A stretch of DNA of 64,000 nt from Clostridiales bacterium (lineage in GTDB: Bacteria > Bacillota > Clostridia > Christensenellales > Aristaeellaceae): positions 25,856 through 89,855 of the forward strand of contig SVGQ01000002.1 of the NCBI GenBank assembly GCA_015056245.1, in the 5' to 3' direction. The notes under the pieces are model-generated. The model searched no databases. It was not told the DNA's origin and saw only the letters and a list, made by a program, of their open reading frames with translations. The position numbers and the translations under genes were made by a program. How positions within the stretch are numbered: position 1 is the first letter of the stretch; the number at the start of each line of letters is the position of its first letter. Shown piece after piece: positions 8,893 through 17,171 of this stretch.

Positions 8893-10092
8893 TCAGATTG
8901 CGTCGATCACCCGGCTCAGGGTACGGATCAGGTCGATGCCGTCCCAAGTCAGGGAAAAATCCATGGTTGCGCCCACCGGAGCGATACGGTCAATACCGGC
9001 AAGGCGGTTGTCCCGCACAAAACGGCGAAGCTCGTCTTTGTCCAGCCCCAGATAGCTCAGGGTCTGATATTTGCGCTTCACCACCGGGATGAGATCAGCA
9101 AGCGTGTCCGTGGCATATTCCAGAAAGAACCCGCCCGGGCAGCGGTTTTCCTCGATTTCGCCGGAAAGCTCTCGAAGCTGGATGCGCACGATCAGGTTAT
9201 CCGGCATGGGAACGACGCGGCTCCCCGGCAGCTGCAAAGCCGCCCGGCAGGCTGCTGTCAGCTTATCCACCGCCACCACCGGCTCCAAGAGATACCGGCT
9301 GGAAGCATAGCGGTGCACCGCGTTCCAGAAGCGGTCCTGCGCCTTCGCCAGCGTTTCGCCCTCGCCCAGCCAGTAAACCAGCCGGGGGGAGGTACAGGCA
9401 TTCTGGTCGGTGAGGTACGTATCGTTGTAGAAACCCTGCGCGGCCTTTTCCAGCTTCTTGTCGTCCATTTGCAGAACGGCTTCGGCACGGATCGCCAGCA
9501 GGCTGTAACGATCCGGGAAGGTGACCTCATTGGCGTGGGGCATCAGGGTTGCCATGCGCACCCGGCGCACGGTCTCATCACCGCCCCAGATGATGCGGCT
9601 GTCACAGGCAGCGGACAGCTGCTCCGTGATGTCCTGCCGTTCCCTGGGGTAGATGACCACATTCACATGATCCCGCAGGGCCTTGTGAGCATCGTCCAAA
9701 AGCTGCTTCATGGCAGCGCAGACGATGCGGGTCTGGGGGAAATCCTGACTGGAGGCTTTCACCACACAGGCATTGCCTGCCAGCAGGGCAGCCACCAGAG
9801 AGTACGCAAAGTTGATGGGCACATTGCTGGGGGCAATGTGAAAGCTGAGTCCCCGGCCCAGCCTGTTATCCAGCGCATCCTGATATTGACCGCGCAACTG
9901 TTCCAGATGCGCCCGGCGGCAAAAAAACGCGAAGGTGACCACATCCGGGTAGGGACGGGCAGCCGGGGTTTTCATCAGCAGCGCGGACAGGTCGGACAGG
10001 AAGGAGAGCACTTCATCGGCAAAGGGCGCAAGGGGCTGGGCTTTTTCCCAATCGCCGCCGCACAGGAGGGTGCCAAGATCATTTCTGCTCAT
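8893..10092 (-). CDS. LuxC-like acyl-CoA/acyl-protein reductase
   Basis: The protein (399 residues from ATG 10092, MSRNDLGTLL) matches the LuxC family of aldehyde dehydrogenase-fold reductases that convert activated acyl groups to aldehydes with NADPH. The expected features are SFHIAPSNVP near residue 83, an NxACVVK nucleotide segment near 107, and the active-site cysteine in DQNACTSPRL (Cys 233). Its start overlaps the end of the LuxE-like gene by 14 bases, so the two are translationally coupled as partners. A longer open frame upstream lies inside the LuxE-like gene and lacks a ribosome site. No luciferase genes are present. Confidence 0.92.
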   Translation of the reverse strand: MSRNDLGTLLCGGDWEKAQPLAPFADEVLSFLSDLSALLMKTPAARPYPDVVTFAFFCRRAHLEQLRGQYQDALDNRLGRGLSFHIAPSNVPINFAYSLVAALLAGNACVVKASSQDFPQTRIVCAAMKQLLDDAHKALRDHVNVVIYPRERQDITEQLSAACDSRIIWGGDETVRRVRMATLMPHANEVTFPDRYSLLAIRAEAVLQMDDKKLEKAAQGFYNDTYLTDQNACTSPRLVYWLGEGETLAKAQDRFWNAVHRYASSRYLLEPVVAVDKLTAACRAALQLPGSRVVPMPDNLIVRIQLRELSGEIEENRCPGGFFLEYATDTLADLIPVVKRKYQTLSYLGLDKDELRRFVRDNRLAGIDRIAPVGATMDFSLTWDGIDLIRTLSRVIDAI

Positions 10093-11161
10093 AGGTATCG
10101 CTGCACCCCCTGACCTCAGCCCGCTTGATGCGGCCCAGAATCTCGAATGTTTTGCCCTTGCGGCCGCAGGGGCAGTCATCCTCGCCGAGGATGCGGCCCT
10201 CGTCCTCAGTGAGCAGTACATGGCCCGGATAGCTGCGGGGCAGCAGGCTGCTGACCTGAATCAGGCCGGTCTCCCCCACATCCGCTACGGAAAAGTCCCC
10301 GGGACGGCGGATGGTGATATCAGACCACACCGGCGCATGCAGATGCCCGCATTCGCACTCCATATAAACGGTGCCGGTCTGCTCCACCATGCCATAGTAG
10401 TTATGCACCCGGGTAAGACCGCAGGTATCCCGCAGCGCATTTTTGAACTGCTCCGTGGTGATGTACTGATCCGCCAGCTTCTTCCAGCCGCCGCCGTGCA
10501 CCAGAATGCCCCGGCTCAGATCCGGCTGGTAGCCGGTCTTTTTCAGCTGGTCGATGAAATGCTGCCAGATCATAAAGGTAAAGCCGAACAGGAAGATGTC
10601 CTCTCCCTGATGCTTCTCGAGGAACGCGGTCAGGCCGTCCACATCCAGCTGCATGTTTTCATCCAGCGCATACAGCTTATCCCGGGCGAACATGCTGAAC
10701 CCCAGAATGCCCGCGCCCCGGGCAGAAAACATGGCCCGGTTCTTGATCACCGCCGAGGTATCCAGAATGATCATGGGCAGGCGCTGCTTCCCCAGAAAAT
10801 CCGCCATGATGGCAGCCAGCACCTTGCTTTGCAGCGTGCTGGTCTCCCGGTCCAGAAAAATGCGGCTCACCTGCTGGCCCGTGGTGCCCGAGGAGGTCAT
10901 GGTGCGGTGCAGGTCTTCCTCCGGCACGCTTTTGAGGCTGAATTCCTTGAACAGGCGCACCGGCAGCGGCGGCAGTTTCTCAAAGGACTGGATGCCCGCC
11001 GGATCGCAGCCCATGGCTTCCAGCATGCGGGCATACTCCGGGCACCGGGCCGCGTGATGCAGACTCAGGGCCTTCAATTCCTCAGTGAGAAATGCCCGTT
11101 TTTCTTCCTTTGCCATGCCATAGGGCGGCAGAGTGTGCAAGGTGCTTACCTCAATGGACAT
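10079..11161 (-). CDS. LuxE-like acyl-protein synthetase
   Basis: This 360-residue protein belongs to the LuxE/PaaK-like adenylate-forming group. LuxE activates a carboxylic acid with ATP and transfers it to a cysteine, handing it to LuxC for reduction. TSSGTTGQ (near residue 89) is the ATP-binding loop, and HNYYGMVEQTGTVYMECECGHLH followed by GDFSVADVGETGLI matches the family C-terminal half. A short domain with GEDDCPCGRKGKTFEI carries closely spaced cysteines. The start ATG 11161 overlaps the ligase stop by 11 bases, and its end overlaps the LuxC-like start, showing a coupled operon. Confidence 0.9.
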   Translation of the reverse strand: MSIEVSTLHTLPPYGMAKEEKRAFLTEELKALSLHHAARCPEYARMLEAMGCDPAGIQSFEKLPPLPVRLFKEFSLKSVPEEDLHRTMTSSGTTGQQVSRIFLDRETSTLQSKVLAAIMADFLGKQRLPMIILDTSAVIKNRAMFSARGAGILGFSMFARDKLYALDENMQLDVDGLTAFLEKHQGEDIFLFGFTFMIWQHFIDQLKKTGYQPDLSRGILVHGGGWKKLADQYITTEQFKNALRDTCGLTRVHNYYGMVEQTGTVYMECECGHLHAPVWSDITIRRPGDFSVADVGETGLIQVSSLLPRSYPGHVLLTEDEGRILGEDDCPCGRKGKTFEILGRIKRAEVRGCSDTYEQK

Positions 11162-12557
11162 ACTGCTCCAACTCCCGGTACAGGGTCTTGCCTGCGTCGT
11201 TCTTGGGGATCGCGTCAAGCGGCTGGGTATGGAAACCAGCTATGTTCAAACCGGTTTTCTGGGACAGGAACGTGCGCATCTCCGGCAGCACATCCTCCCG
11301 GGTGGCAAACAGGTACAGGTGGTCATCCCGACCGCCGCAGGCCACATCCATGCCGGGAAACTGACCTTTCAGCATGCCCTCCAGCTCATCCAGATTCACC
11401 CGGTTACCGTACATCTTCAAAAAGCGCTTCTTGCGTCCCACGATGGTGAAGTAACCGTCCGCGTCCATCTGGGCCATATCGCCGGTTTCCAGCACGCCGC
11501 CCCGCTCGTCGCCCAGAGAAAGGTCGGCAGCACAGGTGGCATAGCCCAGCGTCACATTGTCACCGTGATAGCGGAGTTCACCCGTTACGCCGGTTTCGGT
11601 GATGGGGTTGCCGTTCACATCGATCAGCTCGAACCGGCCTCCGGGAATGGCGATGCCGATGGCGCCGATCTTTTCCAGACTGCGCTCCCAGGGCAGATAC
11701 GCCATGCGGGCCGTGGCTTCGCACTGACCATACATCACAATGAACTGCTTGCCCACTTCCCGGCACCAGTTCACAAACTTGCCGTGAAGCTCCGGCTGCA
11801 GCTTGCCGCCGGCCTGGGTCATGGTGCGCAGGGAGGGCAGATCCATCCGCATGAAGCGCATCCGATCCAGCATTTCGTAGGTATACGGCACGCCGCCGAA
11901 GCTGGTGGCCTCCTCCTGACGGAAGAAGGTCCAGAAATCCCGCTGAGCGATGCCGCACTCCGTCATCAGAATGGTGGCACCCACCATCAGGTGGCTGTTG
12001 AGAATGCTGACGCCGTAGGTATAGTTCATGGGCAGCGTGGTGATGGGACGCTCGCTGGCATCCAGCTTCAGGTACTCCACGATGCTTTGGGTATTGGCTT
12101 CGATGTTGCGGTAGCTCTGGCGCACAAACTTGGGGCTGCCCGTAGAGCCGCTGGTGGTCAGCAGCAGGGCCAGCTCATCGTTGAGGCGGGTTTCCGTCCC
12201 GAAAGGGGTTTTCAGTAGATGATAGCCCCACAGGCTGTACACGCTCTCGCAGCCATCCCACGCAAAGCCTTCCGGCGCCCACAGGTACGCCGGATGATAG
12301 GCCTCGTACAGGCCGGTGAGCATATCCCGGTCCAGCTCCGCGTTCAAAAGCGCAGGCACCACGCCGTTCTCCACCAGACCCGCATAGCCCAACAGGCTGG
12401 CGGGGGTGTTCTTGCACAGCGTGAACACAAGGCAGCGGCCGCCCATGGCATCCCGCAGCTTGCGGGCTTCCTGCGCCAGCTGGGCATAGGTCACCCGCTG
12501 ACCATTTTCGCTGATCAGCGCCAGCGCGTCACCGTAGCGATCAAAGTTCCACATCAT
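11151..12557 (-). CDS. AMP-forming acyl/aryl-acid ligase
   Basis: The 468-residue ligase (start ATG 12557, or the adjacent ATG 12554) belongs to the acyl-adenylate family that activates an acid for transfer to CoA or a carrier protein. The P-loop TTSGSTGSPK is at about residues 134-143, MYGQCEATARM is the A5 motif, and GDMAQMDADGYFTIVGRKKRFLKMYGNRV contains the hinge Asp and A8 motif. The C-terminal GKTLYREL has the usual lysine. Its start overlaps the ACP gene by 17 bases, so ACP is its most likely acceptor. A frame extending further upstream lacks a convincing ribosome site. Confidence 0.93.
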   Translation of the reverse strand: MMWNFDRYGDALALISENGQRVTYAQLAQEARKLRDAMGGRCLVFTLCKNTPASLLGYAGLVENGVVPALLNAELDRDMLTGLYEAYHPAYLWAPEGFAWDGCESVYSLWGYHLLKTPFGTETRLNDELALLLTTSGSTGSPKFVRQSYRNIEANTQSIVEYLKLDASERPITTLPMNYTYGVSILNSHLMVGATILMTECGIAQRDFWTFFRQEEATSFGGVPYTYEMLDRMRFMRMDLPSLRTMTQAGGKLQPELHGKFVNWCREVGKQFIVMYGQCEATARMAYLPWERSLEKIGAIGIAIPGGRFELIDVNGNPITETGVTGELRYHGDNVTLGYATCAADLSLGDERGGVLETGDMAQMDADGYFTIVGRKKRFLKMYGNRVNLDELEGMLKGQFPGMDVACGGRDDHLYLFATREDVLPEMRTFLSQKTGLNIAGFHTQPLDAIPKNDAGKTLYRELEQYVH

Positions 12558-12777
12558 ACTTGGCAAGGATCTCCTTCCCCTTTTCAAAGGAGCTCAGGTC
12601 AATGATGTCATCCATATCCACCATGATGTCGAAAGCGTCTTCCAGCGCAGCAATCAGGGTCATGTGACCCACGCTGTCCCAGGCAGGGCTTTCGCCGTAC
12701 ACAAGGGTGGAAACCTCAGCAGCAGGAACCTCCAGCGCTTCGGCAAAGGCATTGATGTACTTTTCCAGATTGGTCAT
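12541..12777 (-). CDS. Acyl carrier protein
   Basis: A 78-residue acidic carrier protein. The phosphopantetheine attachment site is Ser35 in AWDSVGHM, and the following acidic helix with DDIIDLSSFEKG is typical of helices II and III in ACP. It is unlikely to be the housekeeping fatty acid ACP because it heads an operon with a dedicated AMP ligase, LuxE-like and LuxC-like genes, whose starts overlap one after another. It probably carries the acyl chain that the LuxE/LuxC pair reduces. An AGAAAGGA-type ribosome site lies before the ATG at 12777. Confidence 0.93.
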   Translation of the reverse strand: MTNLEKYINAFAEALEVPAAEVSTLVYGESPAWDSVGHMTLIAALEDAFDIMVDMDDIIDLSSFEKGKEILAKYDVEL

Positions 12778-12799
12778 GGTTTGTCATCCTTTCTGTGAT

Positions 12800-13115
12800 A
12801 GGGGGACGAGATGCGGGGCTCTGCCCCGCGCCCCGGCAGGGGAGACGGAGGGAAGCGCGTGCCCAGTGGCGACGGAGGGAAGTGTGTGCCCAGTGGGCAC
12901 TTGCGCGAAGCGCAAAACGACCCGAAGTCGTCAACCGAAACGAGTGTAGGCTACGGCAGTAGCCTGCATGAAGATTGAGGTTGCGGAACACAACGGCGAA
13001 GCCGTTAGCGACCCGCAGTCACGGGCCGAAGCGAGGGCAGGGCACGGTTAGTGCCCAGAACACCGACTGAGGTTGCGGAACGATCCCCCTGCACCCCGCA
13101 CATGGGGTAATAATC
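12800..13115. repeat. Modular intergenic hairpin repeat, copy A
   Basis: The 380 bases between the ACP and dehydrogenase genes contain no gene but a mosaic of short perfect palindromes with three-base loops: GGGGC-TCT-GCCCC near 12815, TTGCGC-GAA-GCGCAA at 12901-12915, AACGGC-GAA-GCCGTT at 12992-13006, and AGGCTAC/GTAGCCT and GGGCAC/GTGCCC stems. They are joined by linkers such as CGACCCGMAGTCGTCAACCGAA, GTGCCCAGTG and CTGAGGTTGCGGAAC. The same linkers recur at 57985-58335 with different stems. Confidence 0.8.
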
Positions 13116-13158
13116 CTTCGTTTAGTATAAGGTACTTGGGTTGTGAAGGTACTGTATT

Positions 13159-13902
13159 TTACAATATCCCGCCATCCACCCGCCAGACCTGACCTGTCAC
13201 ATAACTGGCCCGGTCGCTGGCCATGAAGGCGGCTACCTCGGCGATCTCCTCCGGCTGAGCCTTGCGATGCATCAGCACCTTTTCCAGCTGTTCGGCTTCC
13301 ACCTTTTCGCTCAGATCCTTCACCAGATCGGTGTCCGTCAGGCCCGGGGCAATGGCGTTGACCCGGATGCCCAGCGAGATCATCTCCCGGGCCAGCTTCT
13401 TGGTGGCAGCGATCAGCGCGGCTTTGGAGGCAGAGTAGTCCAGACGGCTGTCGCCATCCAGACCTGCAATGCTGGCAACATTCACCACCGCGCCGCTCTT
13501 GGCCCGGGCCATCAGACGGGTGGCGGGGCGGGTCAGTTCCAGCGTGCCGAAGAAGTTGGTATCGAAGATGGCGCGCATCTCCGCTTCGGAGGTCATCTGG
13601 AACATCTTGTCCTCGTCCATGCGTCCGGCGTTGTTCACCAGAATATGCAGAGGCTGCTTATCCGCCATCACCTGTTTGAAAGCGTCCTTGATGGCGGCAG
13701 TATCGCTCAGGTCGCAATAGACGGGTTTGATCCACACGCCGTACTGTTCCGCAGTGGCGCGGCAGTCAGCCTCGAAGGCTTCGCTGGGGGTGCGGGCAAA
13801 GGCCCAGATGTTGGCCCCTTCCCGGGCAAACACATGCAGCATGGCATTGCCGATCCCCCGGGCAGTGCCGGTGATCAGGGCGTTCTTTCCGCTAAGCAGC
13901 AT
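13159..13902 (-). CDS. Short-chain dehydrogenase/reductase (FabG-like)
   Basis: The 247-residue enzyme is a classical SDR. The Rossmann motif TGTARGIG is at residues 11-18, NNAG follows near 90, the catalytic Ser sits in NVASIAG and the Tyr/Lys pair in DYSASKAAL, and it ends WRVDGGIL as FabG proteins do. It could reduce a 3-oxoacyl-ACP or a sugar or aldehyde intermediate. It lies 380 bases upstream of the ACP-ligase-LuxE-LuxC genes on the same strand, and 1 base downstream of a DUF6056-like gene, so it bridges the two groups. Confidence 0.92.
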   Translation of the reverse strand: MLLSGKNALITGTARGIGNAMLHVFAREGANIWAFARTPSEAFEADCRATAEQYGVWIKPVYCDLSDTAAIKDAFKQVMADKQPLHILVNNAGRMDEDKMFQMTSEAEMRAIFDTNFFGTLELTRPATRLMARAKSGAVVNVASIAGLDGDSRLDYSASKAALIAATKKLAREMISLGIRVNAIAPGLTDTDLVKDLSEKVEAEQLEKVLMHRKAQPEEIAEVAAFMASDRASYVTGQVWRVDGGIL

Positions 13903-13903
13903 G

Positions 13904-15418
13904 TTATTCCCCCTTTTCGATGGTGACGCTGTCCTTCAGGTAGTACTCTGCATACAGGTTCTGTACATACTCGCCCATTTCATCCACAGGCGCGTCGCCC
14001 ATAAAGGCGGCGGGAATAGTGGTTACCGGGCGGAGAACCGCATCCGTGATGGCGGGATCGTTCATCTCCTGATCCCGCTGATCCATGGCTTCGTCATAGG
14101 CGGCAGCCTCGCCGCTGGCAAGGGAGCGCAAAGCGCTTCCGCTGGCCATGTTCTGGGGGCCATAGCTCAGTGTACCTTCAGGATGGTAGCAAATGCAGCC
14201 TACCACCAGCAGCGCTGCCAGCGCCAGCACTGCCATCACCCGGATGCTTTCGCTGTCCGGGCAGCTGAGCCAGCTCAGCTCGCCGTTTTCCTGCTTGCGA
14301 ATCAGCCAGCCGGCCCAGTACAGCACCAGCCCGGTGGACAGCAGCACATAGCAGAAATAGTAGGTGTTCACCGTGCGTCCATCGCCCAGATAGTTGCCGG
14401 TAAACAATGTTGGGGTCAGCTGGGCGCAGAACAGGCAGATGCCCACCGCAGTCACCAGCAGGGGATATCGGAAGCTGAGACGGCTATTTTTCAGCGCGCC
14501 GCTGAGCTGCCAAATGGCAATGCCCCACACCGCCACCAGCGGCAGGGAGAACCAGTAGCCCAGCAAAGAAACCCCGAAGAACATCGCCTGAGCGATTGCC
14601 ACTACCGGGTTCAGGCCGCCGCCAAGGGTGGCGGCGCGCACTGCATTGCCCGGCGCCATGGCGCTGAACACCATCAGCGCTGCCATCACCAGCGTGGACA
14701 GCAGCTGCGCAAAGCGCAGGGGGCGCTTTCCGTGGAAGGCATAGATCAGCAGCAGCACATCTGCCAGCAGGGCAAAGAGCACCGTGGAATACTTGCTGCC
14801 GCCCACCAATCCGGAGAAAATCAGCAGCACCACAGACCAGATCACCTGTCCGGCCTTGCTGCCGGCCCTCTCCATCCGCAGCCAGATGGCGAGCCGCACC
14901 AGCATCAGCGACCACATCAGCGTATAGGCCACACCGCCGTTAAACCAGAAGAACGCTTCGCTCAGATCCGGCACAAACTGGATCATCACAAAGGCGGCGC
15001 AGGCAAGCACCAGCCAATAGGCCTGAGCGGATGCGCCCAGCCGGAAGCGGATGCTTTCCCGCAGGAAGCACCACAGGCTGAACAGGAAAAACGTCAGCAG
15101 AACAGCCGTGGTGATCCAGTAGTTGCCCTCGCCGAAAATGGCGGGCTGCAACGCGCTGATAAAGGAAGAAGTATACGTGCCTTCCCATGTGTTGCGGATC
15201 GCAACCGTATTCTCAAAAGCAGCCTTCACTGCTCCAGGAAAACCGCCGCCCTCCCGCACCGCTGCATGGGTACGGATGGAAAAGCCGAAATCATCGTAGC
15301 AGGCGTGATTAAAAAGCGAAATCGCATACAGAGGCACCAGACTGACCAGCAGCATGGCAATCAGCACAAGGCATAAGAGCCGGCTTGAAATGCGCCATTT
15401 CATCAGGGGATTCTTCAT
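13904..15418 (-). CDS. DUF6056-like polytopic membrane protein, paralog 2
   Basis: This 504-residue integral membrane protein starts at ATG 15418 (MKNPLMKWRI), overlapping its neighbour's stop as ATGA. About eleven hydrophobic segments are visible. The first loop has HACYDDFGFS and a WEGTYTSSF motif followed by LQPAIF, shared with the adjacent paralog (YYDDYSFS, WQGNYTG, VQPGIF). Both also share FWFNGGVAY/YWFNGGVGN, MAPGN/SAPGN, CAQLTPTLF/CTQLTPPLF and YGPQN. These signatures resemble the DUF6056 family. The acidic pair in loop 1 suggests a GT-C-like transferase, but function is unproven. Confidence 0.82.
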   Translation of the reverse strand: MKNPLMKWRISSRLLCLVLIAMLLVSLVPLYAISLFNHACYDDFGFSIRTHAAVREGGGFPGAVKAAFENTVAIRNTWEGTYTSSFISALQPAIFGEGNYWITTAVLLTFFLFSLWCFLRESIRFRLGASAQAYWLVLACAAFVMIQFVPDLSEAFFWFNGGVAYTLMWSLMLVRLAIWLRMERAGSKAGQVIWSVVLLIFSGLVGGSKYSTVLFALLADVLLLIYAFHGKRPLRFAQLLSTLVMAALMVFSAMAPGNAVRAATLGGGLNPVVAIAQAMFFGVSLLGYWFSLPLVAVWGIAIWQLSGALKNSRLSFRYPLLVTAVGICLFCAQLTPTLFTGNYLGDGRTVNTYYFCYVLLSTGLVLYWAGWLIRKQENGELSWLSCPDSESIRVMAVLALAALLVVGCICYHPEGTLSYGPQNMASGSALRSLASGEAAAYDEAMDQRDQEMNDPAITDAVLRPVTTIPAAFMGDAPVDEMGEYVQNLYAEYYLKDSVTIEKGE

Positions 15419-16914
15419 GGCTGCGCCTCCTCTCCCACGATGTGGATCACATCTTTCTGATAATACCAGCACAGGGATGGACGCACATCGTATATGGCAT
15501 CCGGCACCACCAGATCATCCATGAAAACGTCCGGTACCGCCGTCAGAGGCGCAAGGGTGATCTCCTTCTGGGTGGCATCGTTGAGCACCACCTCGCGGGC
15601 GGTCATCTCCACGTCATACTGGGCAGCTTCCCCGGTGACGATGCTCAGGGCGGCCTTCATGCCCTCCAGATTCTGCGGACCGTAGAGCACTTCCCCCTGA
15701 GGCTTGTAGCCGCACAGCCCCACCGCCAGCACGCAGGCCATCACAAAGGCAAAGAGCTTTTGCAGGTTGGCAGGAACCCTTACCTCCTGCGGCAGATGCT
15801 TCTGCACAAAGCCGGTCAGGTAGAAGGCGTACAGCAGGAAAAAGATCACATAACTGATAAAATACGTATTCACAATGCGCCCGCCGCCGATGTGCACACC
15901 GGAGAACAGGGGCGGGGTCAGCTGGGTGCAATAGAGACAGATGATCAGCGCCAACACCAGCCATGGATGGCTGAACTTCCATGTGGACTGCTTCGCAGCC
16001 TTCCAAAAGAAGGGAACCAGCAAGCCCGTCACGCCCACCAGCGCCAGGGTAGTATAACTGCCCATCAGCGCTACACCGTAATAGAAAGACTGGATGACCG
16101 CTTTCACCGGGGAACTGGTGTTGTTGATCATCAGAGCGCGCTTGTTGTTACCGGGGGCGGACATGCTGTACAGGAAGCACAGCGCCAGCACCAGAGCGGC
16201 AATCGCCAACAGGAAGCCTCTTTTCTGCTTCTTTACCAGCGACCACAGCAGGGCCGTTGCCAGCAGGCACAGGCTGAACAGGCCGCCGCCGTAGCTGCCG
16301 CCGCCCAGCACCACCGCCAGCAGCACCAGCGCCACGGTAAGCAGAGCCGTTTTTGCCTTGGATTCGGCTTTCCACATCCGAACCGCCAACGCGGCAAAAA
16401 GCATCATCAGGGAATAGATAAACACATTGCCCACGCCGCCGTTGAACCAGTACCAGGCCTCGCCGCTGTCCGGCATCAGCTGCAGCAGCAAGGAAAGGGT
16501 CAGGCAGCACAGAATGAACACCTGCCAGCGGTCCAGTCCCAGCCCCTTCTGACCGAACACCGTGCCGAGGAAGAACCAGCCGCACAGCAGAAACGCCGTC
16601 AACAGAATCAGGGAGGCCACAAAATACAGGCTTTCCGAGAAAATACCCGGTTGCACATTGGTCAAAAGCGTGCCGGTATAGTTGCCCTGCCAGTTCTGGC
16701 GGGTTTCTTTGGCACTCTGGATGGCTTGACGGAGCACCGCGCTCAGGCTGCCGGTTTCCTGCCACACCTGATGCACATCCGCAGAAAAGCTGTAATCATC
16801 ATAATAGGGGTGATTATACACAGAAATGGCGTACAGCGGCAGCGCGCTCGCCAGCAAAGCCAGCGCGCACAAGACAGCTGCCAGCCTGCGCAGAAAACGA
16901 TCATCAAGGCGCAT
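15415..16914 (-). CDS. DUF6056-like polytopic membrane protein, paralog 1
   Basis: This 499-residue membrane protein is the tandem paralog of the next gene on its transcript, sharing the ordered motifs YDD(Y/F)xFS, WxGxYT, QPGIF, YWFNGG, SAPGN, QLTPPLF, GGGRIVNTYF and YGPQN. It starts MRLDDRFLRR at 16914. An extended -10 promoter lies 60 bases upstream, so it probably opens the operon containing the second paralog and the dehydrogenase. A role in moving or polymerising lipid-linked sugars is inferred from the neighbouring GT2 and from similarity to GT-C layouts, not shown directly. Confidence 0.82.
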   Translation of the reverse strand: MRLDDRFLRRLAAVLCALALLASALPLYAISVYNHPYYDDYSFSADVHQVWQETGSLSAVLRQAIQSAKETRQNWQGNYTGTLLTNVQPGIFSESLYFVASLILLTAFLLCGWFFLGTVFGQKGLGLDRWQVFILCCLTLSLLLQLMPDSGEAWYWFNGGVGNVFIYSLMMLFAALAVRMWKAESKAKTALLTVALVLLAVVLGGGSYGGGLFSLCLLATALLWSLVKKQKRGFLLAIAALVLALCFLYSMSAPGNNKRALMINNTSSPVKAVIQSFYYGVALMGSYTTLALVGVTGLLVPFFWKAAKQSTWKFSHPWLVLALIICLYCTQLTPPLFSGVHIGGGRIVNTYFISYVIFFLLYAFYLTGFVQKHLPQEVRVPANLQKLFAFVMACVLAVGLCGYKPQGEVLYGPQNLEGMKAALSIVTGEAAQYDVEMTAREVVLNDATQKEITLAPLTAVPDVFMDDLVVPDAIYDVRPSLCWYYQKDVIHIVGEEAQP

Positions 16915-16973
16915 GGAGCCATCTCCTTTCTTCGGTGAATGCGGGGGCAGAAATAGCTGCTAACCCAACTTAC

Positions 16974-16982
16974 ATTATAACA
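16974..16982 (-). promoter_or_regulatory. Extended -10 promoter for the DUF6056-like operon
   Basis: On the minus strand the sequence reads TGTTATAAT, a consensus -10 with an upstream TG, about 60 bases before the start at 16914. The -35 region (TAGCCA about 17 bases upstream) is poor, as is common for extended -10 promoters. Confidence 0.5.
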
Positions 16983-17040
16983 TTGTTTTCTCCGATTGGC
17001 TATAGCGGCGAAGAAATTCGCAGGGAAGGGCGGGCAGAAG

Positions 17041-17077
17041 AAAAAATCCCGCCCAATGCACAGCGCACAGGCGGGAT
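17041..17077 (-). terminator. Rho-independent terminator of nagA
   Basis: On the minus strand an 8-bp stem ATCCCGCC/GGCGGGAT is followed directly by a run of six T. It lies about 95 bases after the nagA stop and before the promoter of the DUF6056-like operon, separating the two transcripts. Confidence 0.85.
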
Positions 17078-17171
17078 AACAGGCTCTATGAGATTGACTT
17101 TATACGGGTATTCATCAGCCGCCCGCCAAAGGGACAAATCCCAACAGCCGCAGTTCGGGCAACGGATGGGC

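Noticed and set aside
8893..12777. A complete lux (luminescence) operon
   Set aside because: There are no luxA, luxB, luxD or luxG relatives; only the acid-reduction half is present with an ACP and ligase.
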